Positions 1-8,360 are shown, counted from the first letter of the stretch. The stretch is 64,000 bases of DNA from Gordonia araii NBRC 100433 (GCF_000241265.1 NZ_BAEE01000061.1:1-64000), one strand, 5' to 3'. The notes: generated by a model from the sequence alone, not told the origin. A program made the numbers and translations.

Positions 1-647
1 TTGTGCTGCTCCAACGCGCGATAGCCGTAGTAGTAGGTCACGAGCATGAGAGCCCAGACGGCCATCGCGATGCTGTAGAAGAGCGTGCGGTCGGCGTCGT
101 CGGCCGGAATATGGACGAAGTCGTACGAAACCGCGATGACTGCGCCGAGCAACGTGGCGAACGAAACCCAGGCCGCGTTCTTGTGCTCACCGACTCGCCA
201 GAGCCGGACGGCGACGTAGAACATGAAGGCCGCGACCGCAAGATTGGCGATGGTGTAGAAGACCGTCCAGCCGAGGCTGACGGGCCGTACGTCGAGGGCG
301 CGGTTCAGCCCGACGACGGTGGCGAGCGCGATTGCTCCTGCTTCGACGATCCAGCTCGGACGGTATCGGTGCGTGACGGCGAGCATGCCGAGGATGAAGA
401 TCAGTGTCATGCCGAACGACCGCGAGAATGCGTCGAAGAACACCATGAGGTGGTAGCTGAAGCTGTCATGCGCGACACCGATCGCTGCCAAGACCAGCAC
501 GTTGGTGCCGGACAACGCGATCACCACCCACTCGAACCCGAGCAGGAAGTTGTGGTGTCTGCGGAAGAACCTGATGCCGTAGACATAGCCGGCGACGAGC
601 ATCGCCAGGTTGGCGATGAGGACCAGGGTCATATGGAGCGCGTTCAT
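1..647 (-). CDS. Multi-pass membrane protein, unknown function (3' end beyond the window)
   Basis: The minus strand is open from an ATG at 647 to the window edge: 215 codons with no stop. The product begins MNALHMTLVLIANLAMLVAG and is strongly hydrophobic, with about seven predicted membrane segments separated by short polar loops (for example RFFRRHH, THRYRPSW, RLWRVGEHKN). An AAGAAGG-type ribosome site precedes the ATG. I see no catalytic motif and do not recognise the family. The gene is the last visible member of a leftward run (monooxygenase, esterase, this gene) with only 29 bp between it and the esterase stop, so cotranscription is likely. The C-terminus is missing from the window. Confidence 0.75.
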   Translation of the reverse strand, partial: MNALHMTLVLIANLAMLVAGYVYGIRFFRRHHNFLLGFEWVVIALSGTNVLVLAAIGVAHDSFSYHLMVFFDAFSRSFGMTLIFILGMLAVTHRYRPSWIVEAGAIALATVVGLNRALDVRPVSLGWTVFYTIANLAVAAFMFYVAVRLWRVGEHKNAAWVSFATLLGAVIAVSYDFVHIPADDADRTLFYSIAMAVWALMLVTYYYGYRALEQH

Positions 648-676
648 GAGGAGCCTTCTTTCTGAGGATTGCCGTG

Positions 677-1735
677 CTAGCGGAGAGCGTCGGCGATGGC
701 ATCGGCGACGCGGTTGACGGCGTCGCGGGCTGTTGTGCTGATCCGCGTCAACGAGAGGTAGCCGTGAACCAGGGCGCCTTCGCGCATCAGGCGCGTCGGG
801 ACGCCGGCCTCGGCGAGACGATCGGCGTAGGCGATCGCTTCGTCGCGGAGAGGATCGAACCCGGCGACGGTGATCAGCGTCGCCGGTGCCCCCGACAGAT
901 CGTCGGCGCGCAAGGGGGAGATGCGCGGGTCGGTTCCGGGATTGCCGTCAGGCAGGTACAACCTGGTCAGCCAATCGATCTGCTTGGCCGACAGTGCGGG
1001 GTTGGCGGCGAATTCCGATCGCGACGGGTGCGTGCTGAGAGCGTCGACCGCCGGATACATCAGTACTTGCATCAGCGGGCGGAGAGATTCGCCGCTCAGG
1101 CTGTTTGCCAGCACGGCGCAGAGGTTGGCTCCCGCGCTGTCGCCGAGCAGCACGATCCGCCGCGGATCAGCACTCCATTCAGCTGCGCGGTCGACGGCGA
1201 AGCGCCACGCTTCGAGTGCGTCATCGACGGGTCCGGGAAACGGTGCCTCCGGTGCCAGGCGGTACTCGACCGACAGCACCGTGACGCCTGCACGGTCTGC
1301 CATCAGGCGGACCGGAACGTCGTATCCGGCCCGGCTGCCGAGCGCGAATCCGCCCCCGTGCAGGAATACGACCAGCCCCGTCGACCGGGTGGCCGGGCGG
1401 TAGAGGCTCGCCCGGATCCCGCTGGGCAGCGCGATGTCGTCGACGGCCATCGCCGGGGCGTCGTCGGCGAAGACCCGGCAATCGTTGTCCATCGCGGCCC
1501 GAGCCTGCGCGACGGTGCCGTCGCTGAAGTCGGGTGCGGAGGCGGCGACCTTCATGAGGAATGCGATCTCCGGTGCCATGACGTCGCCGTCCGCGTTGAC
1601 GACGTCGGGGACCAGGCGGCGGAGGATGCGCTCGGGCACGCGCCCGATAGCTGTGAACGCTGTGCGCTGGATCCGTTCCGCGGTGGTGAACGGGGCGGAT
1701 GCGGCAAGATCCGGCGAATGATCGATGGTGGTCAT
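677..1735 (-). CDS. Alpha/beta hydrolase of the hormone-sensitive-lipase family (LipR-like esterase)
   Basis: 352 residues. The N-terminal third is a cap region, followed by the HSL-family oxyanion motif HGGGF, the nucleophile elbow GDSAGA, an acid in DPLRDE and a catalytic His in VHGYL. These are the elements of an HSL-type carboxylesterase that hydrolyses short or medium acyl esters. The ATG at 1735 overlaps the TGA of the upstream monooxygenase (ATGA), so the two are translationally coupled. A Baeyer-Villiger monooxygenase makes esters that an esterase can cleave, so the pair makes chemical sense. The arrangement resembles the mymA-lipR pair of M. tuberculosis. The natural substrate is unknown. 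Confidence 0.88.
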   Translation of the reverse strand: MTTIDHSPDLAASAPFTTAERIQRTAFTAIGRVPERILRRLVPDVVNADGDVMAPEIAFLMKVAASAPDFSDGTVAQARAAMDNDCRVFADDAPAMAVDDIALPSGIRASLYRPATRSTGLVVFLHGGGFALGSRAGYDVPVRLMADRAGVTVLSVEYRLAPEAPFPGPVDDALEAWRFAVDRAAEWSADPRRIVLLGDSAGANLCAVLANSLSGESLRPLMQVLMYPAVDALSTHPSRSEFAANPALSAKQIDWLTRLYLPDGNPGTDPRISPLRADDLSGAPATLITVAGFDPLRDEAIAYADRLAEAGVPTRLMREGALVHGYLSLTRISTTARDAVNRVADAIADALR

Positions 1736-3267
1736 CGTCGGCCGCTCTCCGGTGTGGCAGCAGGCACGGAGAGCTCGCGCTCCAGTCGCGAACTGAAGGT
1801 GAGCGCGTCGGTGACCACGGGACCGCGGAACATCTTCCGGTCCTCGAGGAACACGCTTTTCATCTGCCACGGCGTCTCGTCGCCCTGGCGGGGCAGCGTG
1901 TGCTTGGCGCGCAGCATGTAGCCGGCGTCCAAGTCGATGATCGGGCGGGTGCCGGTGCCGTCGGGGGCGTCGGCGACGGCGGTGTCGTAACCGCCGGTGT
2001 CCATGTGGCGCAGCAACTCGACGAAGCTCTTGCCGAGCAGCCCGATCTTCAGCGTCCACGACGATTTGGTGTAGCCGACCGCCATCACCCAGTTCGGCAC
2101 GCCGGATAGCATCATGCCGCGGTAGACGACGGTCTCCGACAGATCGACGGGCCGCCCGTCGACGGTGAGGTCGATGCCGCCGAACAGGCGCATATTGAGC
2201 CCGGTCGCGGTGACGATCAGGTCCGCCTCGATCGTCGCGCCGGACTCGAGTTCGATGCCGTCGGCGGTGAACCGCACGATTCGATCGGTGACGACGGATG
2301 CGTCGCCGGCCCGGATGGAAGCGAAGAAGTCGCCGTCGGGCGCCAAGCAGAGCCGTTGATCCCACGGGTCGTACGGCGGGTTGAAGTGGGTGTCGACGTC
2401 GAACCCGGCCGGCAGCTCCTTCGTGTTGAGATACCGGATCAAGCGCCGGGACAGCTTCGGGAACGTGCTGAGCATCTTGACGACGCCCCAGTCGGTCCAC
2501 ACGTTCTTCCATCGGGTCGCCAGGTACCCGCCGCGCTCGCCGAGCAGTTTGGTGAGTTTCAGGCTGAGGCCGTCGACCCTCGGCATCGTCATGATGTAGG
2601 TCGGCGTGCGCTGCAGCATCGTGACGTGGGAGGCTGCGCCGTCGCCCTGGAGCATCGAGGGGATCAGCGTGATGGCGGTGGCACCGCTGCCGATCACGAC
2701 CACCTTCTTGCCGGAGTAGTCGTAGTCCTCGGGCCAGTGCTGGGGGTGGATGATGTCGCCCTTGAAGTTCTCGCTCCCCTCGAATTCGGGTGTGAACCCC
2801 TCGTCGTACCGGTAGTAGCCGGTGGCGCCGAAGACCCAGCCGGCCTTGATGACCTCGTGACGGACCGTGCCGTCGGCATCGGCGACGTCAACCGAGAGCA
2901 CCCACTCGGCGTCGTCACTCGACCAGGCGGCGGAGGTGACCTGGCTGCGATAGCGGATGATCTCGTCGAGGCCGTACTCGTCGACGGTCTCCTGAAGGTA
3001 TCCGCGGATCAGCGGGGCATCGGCGATTGCCGTTTCGTGCTTCCAGCTCTTGAACTCGTAGGCGAAGGTGTGCAGGTCGGAGTCGGAGCGAATCCCGGGG
3101 TATCGGAACAGATCCCAGGTACCGCCTATGGCGTCGCGCCCCTCAAGGAGGGCGATCTTCTTCTTCGGGAACTCCTTCGTGAGGTAGACGGCGGCGCCGA
3201 TACCCGAGATGCCGCCGCCGATGATGACGACGTCGAAGTACTCCGGGTGGGTTGCTGAGGTACTCAT
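1732..3267 (-). CDS. Flavin-containing Baeyer-Villiger-type monooxygenase (EthA/MymA family)
   Basis: 511 residues from the ATG at 3267, which follows GGAGAGG. Visible parts are the FAD-binding Rossmann motif GGGISGIG near residue 16, GGTWDLFRYPGIRSDSD, the Baeyer-Villiger fingerprint F-x-G-x3-H-x3-W-P (FKGDIIHPQHWPED), the NADPH-binding GSGATA, and a late ATGLN motif. The sequence is close to mycobacterial EthA/MymA in my recollection, including WDQRLCLAPDGD. Such enzymes use NADPH and O2 to insert oxygen into ketones or to oxidise thioamides. It is coupled to the downstream esterase. A 357-bp spacer separates it from the divergent dioxygenase gene. Confidence 0.9.
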   Translation of the reverse strand: MSTSATHPEYFDVVIIGGGISGIGAAVYLTKEFPKKKIALLEGRDAIGGTWDLFRYPGIRSDSDLHTFAYEFKSWKHETAIADAPLIRGYLQETVDEYGLDEIIRYRSQVTSAAWSSDDAEWVLSVDVADADGTVRHEVIKAGWVFGATGYYRYDEGFTPEFEGSENFKGDIIHPQHWPEDYDYSGKKVVVIGSGATAITLIPSMLQGDGAASHVTMLQRTPTYIMTMPRVDGLSLKLTKLLGERGGYLATRWKNVWTDWGVVKMLSTFPKLSRRLIRYLNTKELPAGFDVDTHFNPPYDPWDQRLCLAPDGDFFASIRAGDASVVTDRIVRFTADGIELESGATIEADLIVTATGLNMRLFGGIDLTVDGRPVDLSETVVYRGMMLSGVPNWVMAVGYTKSSWTLKIGLLGKSFVELLRHMDTGGYDTAVADAPDGTGTRPIIDLDAGYMLRAKHTLPRQGDETPWQMKSVFLEDRKMFRGPVVTDALTFSSRLERELSVPAATPESGRR

Positions 3268-3393
3268 GTTTCTTGCCTCTCCGTTGCGCGCCAAGACTGA
3301 CGCCGTGGGTGGAACTGATGTGTGATGCGCCTCAGAGTGCCGAAGCGGATGTAACCCAGGCCACACCGAATGTCAGCGTCTTCTCGGCGGCGG

Positions 3394-3410
3394 GTGTGGG
3401 AATCTCACAC
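3394..3410. promoter_or_regulatory. Imperfect 17-bp palindrome, candidate operator
   Basis: GTGTGGGAATCTCACAC pairs in 7 of 8 positions around a central A. It sits in the 357-bp non-coding spacer (3268-3624) between the divergent monooxygenase and dioxygenase genes, the usual place for a shared operator. I do not recognise the binding protein. Nothing else in the spacer looks coding. Confidence 0.35.
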
Positions 3411-3624
3411 ACTTGGGCTTTCGCGGATCTGCGGCCACAGGCACGTACTCGCTCGACCAGCGCCGGCGGTGCGATGTGCACCGGTATCGGCGCCGAGACG
3501 CTGCAACATGCGGATAGGCAGCGCCGGTGACACCGGCAATGGTGAGACCTGCGCCACAGCGCATCCCACCGCGGTTCCTCGGACGGAAGTCAGCGAACCG
3601 CATAGTCACAGATTGGAAAGTCCC

Positions 3625-4485
3625 ATGACCAGCATCGAAACCGCACTCCAGCGAGTCCCGAACACCACGGCCGCCGCCGACATCCTCGCCGTCGTCGCGC
3701 GAGACGGCGGCGTCATCATCGAAGGCCTGCTCTCGCCGGAACAGGTCGTACGCTTCAACGCCGAGATCGATCCGCCCCTAGCCGCGCTCGCGCCGGGCAG
3801 CACCCACGAGAACGAGCTCGTGCAGGAGTTCCACGGCGTCAACACCAAGCGGCTCACCAATCTGGTCAACCGCAGCGACGTGTTCCGCGACGAGATCATC
3901 GACCACGACCTCGTGCACGAACTGTGCGACGCCCGGTTCCTCCAAGAGTCCGGCACCTACTGGATGACGACCGCCCAGGTGATCGAGATCGGACCCGGCA
4001 ACCGCGCGCAGATGCTGCATCGCGACCTGGAGAACTGGTACCCGTTCGTCGGCATGGGCCCGGCCGGACCGGAGATCACTCTGAACTTCCTCATCGCGCT
4101 CACCGACTTCACCGAGGAGAACGGCGCCACGCGCGTTATCCCCGGCAGCCACGTGTGGCCCGACTTCGAAGACCGCGGCACCCCCGAGCAGACAATTCCG
4201 GCGACGATGAACGCCGGCGACGCTCTGTTCATCAGCGGCAAGACCGTCCACGGCGGAGGCGCCAACGTCACCGACGGCCAGTACCGTCGCGCGGTGTCGT
4301 TCGCGTTCAACCCCGGCTACCTGGTCGGCGAGGAGGCCTACCCGTTCCTGGTCTCGCGCGAGGCCGCCGCCGCCCTTCCCGAGCGCGTCCAGCGGATCCT
4401 CGGCTTCCGGTCGCAGTACCCGCTGGGCTCGCCCGGCCTGTGGCAGGTCGACTACGCCGAACTGGCCGACTATCTCGGTCTCTAG
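3625..4485 (+). CDS. Phytanoyl-CoA dioxygenase (PhyH) family Fe(II)/2-oxoglutarate oxygenase
   Basis: 286 residues from the ATG at 3625, preceded by GGAAAG. The jelly-roll iron site is visible as the HxD motif (LHRDLENW) and a distal His followed by an Arg (KTVHGGG..QYRR), with TRVIPGSH between. This is the standard PhyH arrangement for a non-haem iron hydroxylase that uses 2-oxoglutarate and O2. The open frame extends upstream to 3370, but that stretch lacks family similarity and a ribosome site. It is divergent from the monooxygenase and 66 bp upstream of a PucR-type regulator. The substrate cannot be read from the sequence. Confidence 0.85.
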   Translation: MTSIETALQRVPNTTAAADILAVVARDGGVIIEGLLSPEQVVRFNAEIDPPLAALAPGSTHENELVQEFHGVNTKRLTNLVNRSDVFRDEIIDHDLVHELCDARFLQESGTYWMTTAQVIEIGPGNRAQMLHRDLENWYPFVGMGPAGPEITLNFLIALTDFTEENGATRVIPGSHVWPDFEDRGTPEQTIPATMNAGDALFISGKTVHGGGANVTDGQYRRAVSFAFNPGYLVGEEAYPFLVSREAAAALPERVQRILGFRSQYPLGSPGLWQVDYAELADYLGL

Positions 4486-4551
4486 GCCGATGCCCGGGCG
4501 GAGTGTCCTGATCCGCTGATGTAGGGCGCCGACACGGGGAGACTGACAGAT

Positions 4552-5790
4552 ATGACGACGCCGGATCAACTGTGGCCCGAGCCCTCCGAGCCGGTGGCCC
4601 GGTTGATCCGGGATCTCGCGGAGGATCTGCTCGCGCGGTCGGACGAAGTGATCGCCGAGGTGACCGCGGCGTCGGTGGAGGACCCGCAGTATCGGGCGAT
4701 CGCGGACGACCCGGTGCTCGCCGAAGCCGACGCGCAGCTGGTGGTCGCGCTTCTCAAGCACTGGCTAACGTCCAACATCGCCAACCCCGGGCGGCGTGTT
4801 CCACCTCTCGGCAGCAGCGAGATGCGTACGTTTGCCCGCGACGTGGTGCTGCGCGGTCTCGTCGTCGACGACATCGGGGCCTGGCGGGCAGTGGAACGAG
4901 TCTGCTGGAAATGGTGGCTGACCGCGTGTTTCGCGGCCACCGACGACCTGGACGAACTCCGCGAGCTGTGTGAGATTTCCGGGAACACGCTCGCCACCAC
5001 TACCGACGATGCGATGGCGGAGCTCGGGGGGTACGTGCAGCGGATTCGAGAAGAACTCGCCGGAGGGTCCCAGCTCCAGCGCTACGCCACCATCGAGCTG
5101 CTGATGCAAGGCGCGGACATCGCCACGTCTCACGCCGAGGCTCAGCTGGGATACGCCCTCACCGGATCGCACCTCGGCGCGGTGGTCTGGGTCGACGCGG
5201 AGGAGGACGTCGGTCTGTTGGAGCGAACCGCCGAACAGGTGATGCGCGCGTGCGGGGCCGATCGGCGTCTCACCGTGGTCGCGGGTACGGCTGCGTTGTG
5301 GCTGTGGATTCCGACGGCCACCACGCCGCAGCTCGAAGCGTTGACAGACCGTCTCCGGGGTCGGCGGCGCGTCCGCGTCGCGCTCGGCCGTCCGGCGGTC
5401 GGCGTCGCCGGCTTCCGGCAAACGCATATGGATGCCGCTGCGGCACAACGGCTTCTGGTTCGCCTGGACTCGGAGTTGTCCATCGTGCGCTACGAAGACG
5501 TCCACCTGGTGGATCTCCTCTCGGCCGACGTCGCCGCTGCCGATCGGTTCGTCGCCGATGTGCTCGGCAAGTTCCTCGACGCCAGTCCCGTCCTGCATCA
5601 GACGGTGCTCACCTACGTCGAGGAAGCGCTCAACCGAACCAGCACCGCGGAGCGTCTGTACACGCACCGCAACACGATCGACCGGCGCCTGGCCCGTGTC
5701 GACGAACTTCTGCCGAAGCCCTTCGCGCAGAACCCCACCGAGGTGGCGGCCGCTCTCACACTGCTGCGCATACGTCGCAGCACCGCCTAG
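4552..5790 (+). CDS. PucR/CdaR-family transcriptional regulator
   Basis: 412 residues. The C-terminal end has the PucR-type helix-turn-helix (YVEEALNRTSTAERLYTHRN, then TIDRRLARV). The middle resembles the GGDEF-like domain of this family and the N-terminus resembles the RsbR-like sensory region found in actinobacterial members. These proteins usually activate neighbouring catabolic genes. The candidates here are the dioxygenase upstream and the DUF1345 gene 33 bp downstream. The effector is unknown. Confidence 0.85.
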   Translation: MTTPDQLWPEPSEPVARLIRDLAEDLLARSDEVIAEVTAASVEDPQYRAIADDPVLAEADAQLVVALLKHWLTSNIANPGRRVPPLGSSEMRTFARDVVLRGLVVDDIGAWRAVERVCWKWWLTACFAATDDLDELRELCEISGNTLATTTDDAMAELGGYVQRIREELAGGSQLQRYATIELLMQGADIATSHAEAQLGYALTGSHLGAVVWVDAEEDVGLLERTAEQVMRACGADRRLTVVAGTAALWLWIPTATTPQLEALTDRLRGRRRVRVALGRPAVGVAGFRQTHMDAAAAQRLLVRLDSELSIVRYEDVHLVDLLSADVAAADRFVADVLGKFLDASPVLHQTVLTYVEEALNRTSTAERLYTHRNTIDRRLARVDELLPKPFAQNPTEVAAALTLLRIRRSTA

Positions 5791-5823
5791 CCAGATCGAC
5801 CGCCGGTACGAAAGGCTATAGCG

Positions 5824-6456
5824 ATGTCACGTGTACCCGCCCGCGGCGGATTCTGGGTCGGAGCCGCAGCGGAACTCGCCATCATCGTCGCCAGCCTGGT
5901 CTATGTGCTTTCCAGTGAAGTTTGGGCACTCATCACCTGGGAGGCGCTCGCCGCGATCTATCTCGCCACCGGATTCGCCCTCGCCTGGAACGGCGAACAG
6001 CCGTCCCGGGTCTCCCGCAGCGAGCTGCGCATGGCTGCTCGGTGGTCCTGGGCGCTGCCGCTGATCTCCAGCTTCGCGGGAGTCAACTCCGCCGTTCTCG
6101 CCCTGGTCGCCCGTCATGACGCGGCCCAGAACGACATTGCCCTGAGCGTCGCCGCATCTATCGGCGTCGTCCTCTCCTGGGGGTTGCTTAACACCGGCTT
6201 CGCGCAAATGTACGAGGCCGCCGATATCGCCTCCGAACACGACGCCATCGAGTTCCCCGGCAACGACCGCCCGGTCTTCCTGAACTACCTCTACTTCTCC
6301 TTCACCGTCGGCACGTCATTTGCCACGTCCGACGTCACCGTCAAAACGCTGCCCGCCAGACGCCTCGTGCTCATCCACAGCGTCCTGTCCTTCTTCTACA
6401 ACGCCCTCGTCGTCGCCGTCGCATTCCAGGTCCTGCAACACGCCGTCACAACCTGA
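5824..6456 (+). CDS. DUF1345 family integral membrane protein
   Basis: 210 residues with five or six hydrophobic segments. The stretch YLYFSFTVGTSFATSDVTV is the hallmark of the DUF1345 family, whose function is not established. The gene lies 33 bp after the PucR-type regulator on the same strand, so it may be cotranscribed with it. Confidence 0.8.
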   Translation: MSRVPARGGFWVGAAAELAIIVASLVYVLSSEVWALITWEALAAIYLATGFALAWNGEQPSRVSRSELRMAARWSWALPLISSFAGVNSAVLALVARHDAAQNDIALSVAASIGVVLSWGLLNTGFAQMYEAADIASEHDAIEFPGNDRPVFLNYLYFSFTVGTSFATSDVTVKTLPARRLVLIHSVLSFFYNALVVAVAFQVLQHAVTT

Positions 6457-6547
6457 GTTCCAGACCTACTGGCCGGGATGTATCGAGTGTTCAGCCTGTT
6501 TCGCGGGTCTGTGAATCCTGTCGGTGGTTCCTGGTAAACCTCTTGGC

Positions 6548-6823
6548 ATGAGCCGAAACGTTCAGATCACCTTCGACTGCCACGATCCGCGGGCGCTGTC
6601 CGTCTTCTGGCGCGAGGCCCTCGGCTACGTCATCCCCGGACCGCCCGGTGTGGACGTGCCCGGTCTGACCGGCGACGAGCGGATGGCCGCACTGGAACGG
6701 GAGTCGGACCGCTTGGTCGACCTCGGCGCGCGACGGCTGGAGCGACATGAGCCCGCGCCGCCGATGGCCGCCGGACACCTCGTCATGGCTGATCCCGAGG
6801 GCAATGAGTTCTGCCTGGACTGA
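6548..6823 (+). CDS. VOC/glyoxalase-like protein with a large internal deletion
   Basis: 91 residues from the ATG at 6548. The N-terminus (MSRNVQITFDCHDPRALSVF, then WREALGYVIPGPPG) and the C-terminus (GLTGDERMAALERE...HLVMADPEGNEFCLD) match a common actinobacterial glyoxalase-like family of about 145 residues. The centre, which in that family carries the PDGxGPRLFFQxVPE region and the metal-site VHLDV strand, is absent. The join falls after GPPGVDV, and the frame is kept. The protein probably cannot fold as a normal VOC domain, so this may be a decaying gene that still has an intact start and stop. Confidence 0.6.
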   Translation: MSRNVQITFDCHDPRALSVFWREALGYVIPGPPGVDVPGLTGDERMAALERESDRLVDLGARRLERHEPAPPMAAGHLVMADPEGNEFCLD

Positions 6824-6858
6824 TCGCAGGGGGGAGAAGCGCACTCGCCTGCTGGCGT

Positions 6859-6873
6859 TACCAATGATTGGTA
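6859..6873. promoter_or_regulatory. Perfect palindrome upstream of parDE, candidate ParD autoregulatory operator
   Basis: TACCAATGATTGGTA has 7-bp arms around one central base. It ends 10 bp before the antitoxin ATG and overlaps a possible -10 hexamer TACTAT (6872-6877). That spacing would start the transcript at or next to the ATG, and only a weak AGG precedes it. ParD-type antitoxins are known to bind such palindromes and repress their own operon. Confidence 0.55.
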
Positions 6874-6883
6874 CTATCAGGAT

Positions 6884-7117
6884 ATGGCGCAGAACACCTC
6901 GATCAGCCTGGACGACCACTTCTCGGAGTTCCTCTCTCGGGAGGTTGCATCGGGCCGTTACCGGTCTGCTAGCGAGGTGGTCCGCGCCGGGCTGCGGCTC
7001 TTGGAGGACCGTGAGACGCATCTGGCGGCATTGCGCACTGCCCTCGTTACCGGGGAGGAGAGCGGTGCGCCGGAGCCCTTCGACTTCGACGCGTTCATCG
7101 CGGCGAAGAAGTCGTGA
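6884..7117 (+). CDS. parD: ParD-type type II antitoxin
   Basis: 77 residues. The N-terminal half is the ribbon-helix-helix DNA-binding fold of ParD/CC2985 antitoxins (ISLDDHFSEFLSREVASGRY, RSASEVVRAGLRLLED). The C-terminal tail ending in FDFDAFIAAKKS is the toxin-binding part. The next gene starts inside this stop codon. By family knowledge the product neutralises ParE and, with it, represses the operon through the palindrome at 6859-6873. Confidence 0.88.
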   Translation: MAQNTSISLDDHFSEFLSREVASGRYRSASEVVRAGLRLLEDRETHLAALRTALVTGEESGAPEPFDFDAFIAAKKS

Positions 7118-7404
7118 GTCACTACAGGCTCACGCCGGCTGCCCAGACTGATCTCTCCTCGATCTGGGACTTCACCCAGGAGCGTTGGGGCGTCCGTCAG
7201 GCAGAGACCTATGTCAACGAGATCAGGGCCGCGATCGAACGTGTTGCCGACAACCCTGAGCGTGGCCGCGCCTGCGGCGAGATCCGCGAAGGGTACCGAC
7301 GGTACGGCATCGGCAGTCATCTCCTCTTCTACGTCGAAAGCAGCGGCGGAGTCGATGTGATCCGAATTCTGCACCAGCGCATGGACCCGACACGGCACCT
7401 CTGA
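7114..7404 (+). CDS. parE: ParE-type toxin (RelE/ParE superfamily)
   Basis: 96 residues starting at GTG 7114, which overlaps the antitoxin TGA. Typical ParE features are LTPAAQTDLSSIWDFTQERW, the central NPERGRACGEIREGYRRYGIGSHLLFY and the C-terminal VIRILHQRMDPTRHL. ParE toxins generally act on DNA gyrase. RelE-like members cleave mRNA, but the IRILHxRMD ending favours ParE. The pair is complete and looks intact. Confidence 0.88.
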   Translation: MSHYRLTPAAQTDLSSIWDFTQERWGVRQAETYVNEIRAAIERVADNPERGRACGEIREGYRRYGIGSHLLFYVESSGGVDVIRILHQRMDPTRHL

Positions 7405-7455
7405 ACGGCCACGAGTCGCGACGGCATGGACGCCGTGTTGATGGCCAGCCCCGTC

Positions 7456-7881
7456 TCACGCGGTCAGCAGCTCTTCTGCCTTGAGACGCATCTGATCGAG
7501 TACTCGGCGGACGGTGGCCTCGTCGTCTGAGTTCACCCCTTCGATCAGCTTGGCCGTCGCGGTGGCCACCGCGATGCGCGCCGACGAGAGTTCGGCCTCG
7601 CCCCGAGGTGTTAGCGAGTTGTCGGCCGTGACCAGGCCGTCGCGGTTGAGTTGTGTGAGTACCTCGTCGACCAGGCCGGGCTCGACCTTGAGGACCTCGC
7701 TCACCCGGGCGAGCCAGTGGCCGGCCGTGGCATCGCGGGTGTCGTGAGACGGAGCGGCGCTGAGAACGACCCATGCGGGATAGGTCTTGATCGGGGTCGT
7801 CGACAACGTCGCCGTGAGTAGAGCGCGCAAGGTGTTCTCGGTCGCGCCGACGAGCGCGGGCAGTGGGCGTTGGTCGTTCAT
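7456..7881 (-). CDS. MarR-like winged-helix regulator
   Basis: 141 residues from the ATG at 7881, preceded by GGAGG. The middle contains a winged-helix-like stretch (VSEVLKVEPGLVDEVLTQLN, RDGLVTADNSLTPRGEAEL) followed by long helices, as in MarR proteins. It is divergent from a second MarR-family gene, with 62 bp between the two starts holding two palindromes. The ligand and targets beyond this promoter are unknown. Confidence 0.65.
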   Translation of the reverse strand: MNDQRPLPALVGATENTLRALLTATLSTTPIKTYPAWVVLSAAPSHDTRDATAGHWLARVSEVLKVEPGLVDEVLTQLNRDGLVTADNSLTPRGEAELSSARIAVATATAKLIEGVNSDDEATVRRVLDQMRLKAEELLTA

Positions 7882-7896
7882 CGATCCTCCATTATA

Positions 7897-7929
7897 TTGG
7901 TGACACCAAGATAATATTGGTAATACCAA
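7897..7929. promoter_or_regulatory. Twin palindromic operators between divergent MarR-like genes
   Basis: TTGGTGACACCAA (7897-7909) and TTGGTAATACCAA (7917-7929) are both perfect 13-bp palindromes. Their centres are 20 bp apart, about two helical turns. The wider context is also repeated (ATATTGGTRAYACCAAGA). The surrounding bases are unusually AT-rich (TAATAT, ATTATA) and probably include the -10 elements of both genes, so bound protein would block both promoters. Confidence 0.7.
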
Positions 7930-7943
7930 GAAGGAGCAAGGAG

Positions 7944-8360
7944 ATGGCTACTCCGCTCGACTCGTTGCCGACCTGGATCCTCAGCACGGCGGCGAGCCGC
8001 TCGCACCACGTACTCCAACGGCGGTTGGGGGCAGCCGGCTGCACCGGCTACGAGTACCGCTGCCTCGCCGGACTGGCGGCGGCCGGTGATCCGCTCAGCC
8101 AGGCCGAACTCGGCAGCGCGGCCGCCCTCGACCCTCGCGACGTCACCCACACCGTCCGTGCCCTGGAGAATCGGGGGCTCGTCGCTCGCGACAAAGACCC
8201 CGAACACGGCCGCCGCATGCTCGTTTCCCTGACGGCGGCGGGTCGGCGAGCCGCCGCCGAACTCGCGTCGGTGATGGCTGGCGTCCAGGAGGACGTGTTC
8301 GCGCGGCTCACCGCCGATGAGCGAGACATCCTGGTCGCGCTCTTGGTTCGGGTGGGCTGA
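7944..8360 (+). CDS. MarR-family transcriptional regulator
   Basis: 138 residues from the ATG at 7944, preceded by AAGGAG. Family features are the recognition region LSQAELGSAAALDPRDVTHT, the following helix VRALENRGLVARDKDPEHGR, and the wing RRMLVSLTAAGRR. MarR proteins are dimeric repressors that usually autoregulate and control an adjacent divergent gene. The twin palindromes upstream fit this. Confidence 0.85.
   Translation: MATPLDSLPTWILSTAASRSHHVLQRRLGAAGCTGYEYRCLAGLAAAGDPLSQAELGSAAALDPRDVTHTVRALENRGLVARDKDPEHGRRMLVSLTAAGRRAAAELASVMAGVQEDVFARLTADERDILVALLVRVG

Noticed and set aside
6859-7929. Shared ATTGGT/ACCAAT half-sites between the parDE palindrome and the MarR operators
   Set aside because: The half-sites are in opposite order (ACCAAT-ATTGGT versus TTGGT-ACCAA) and the spacing differs; likely coincidence between unrelated regulators.
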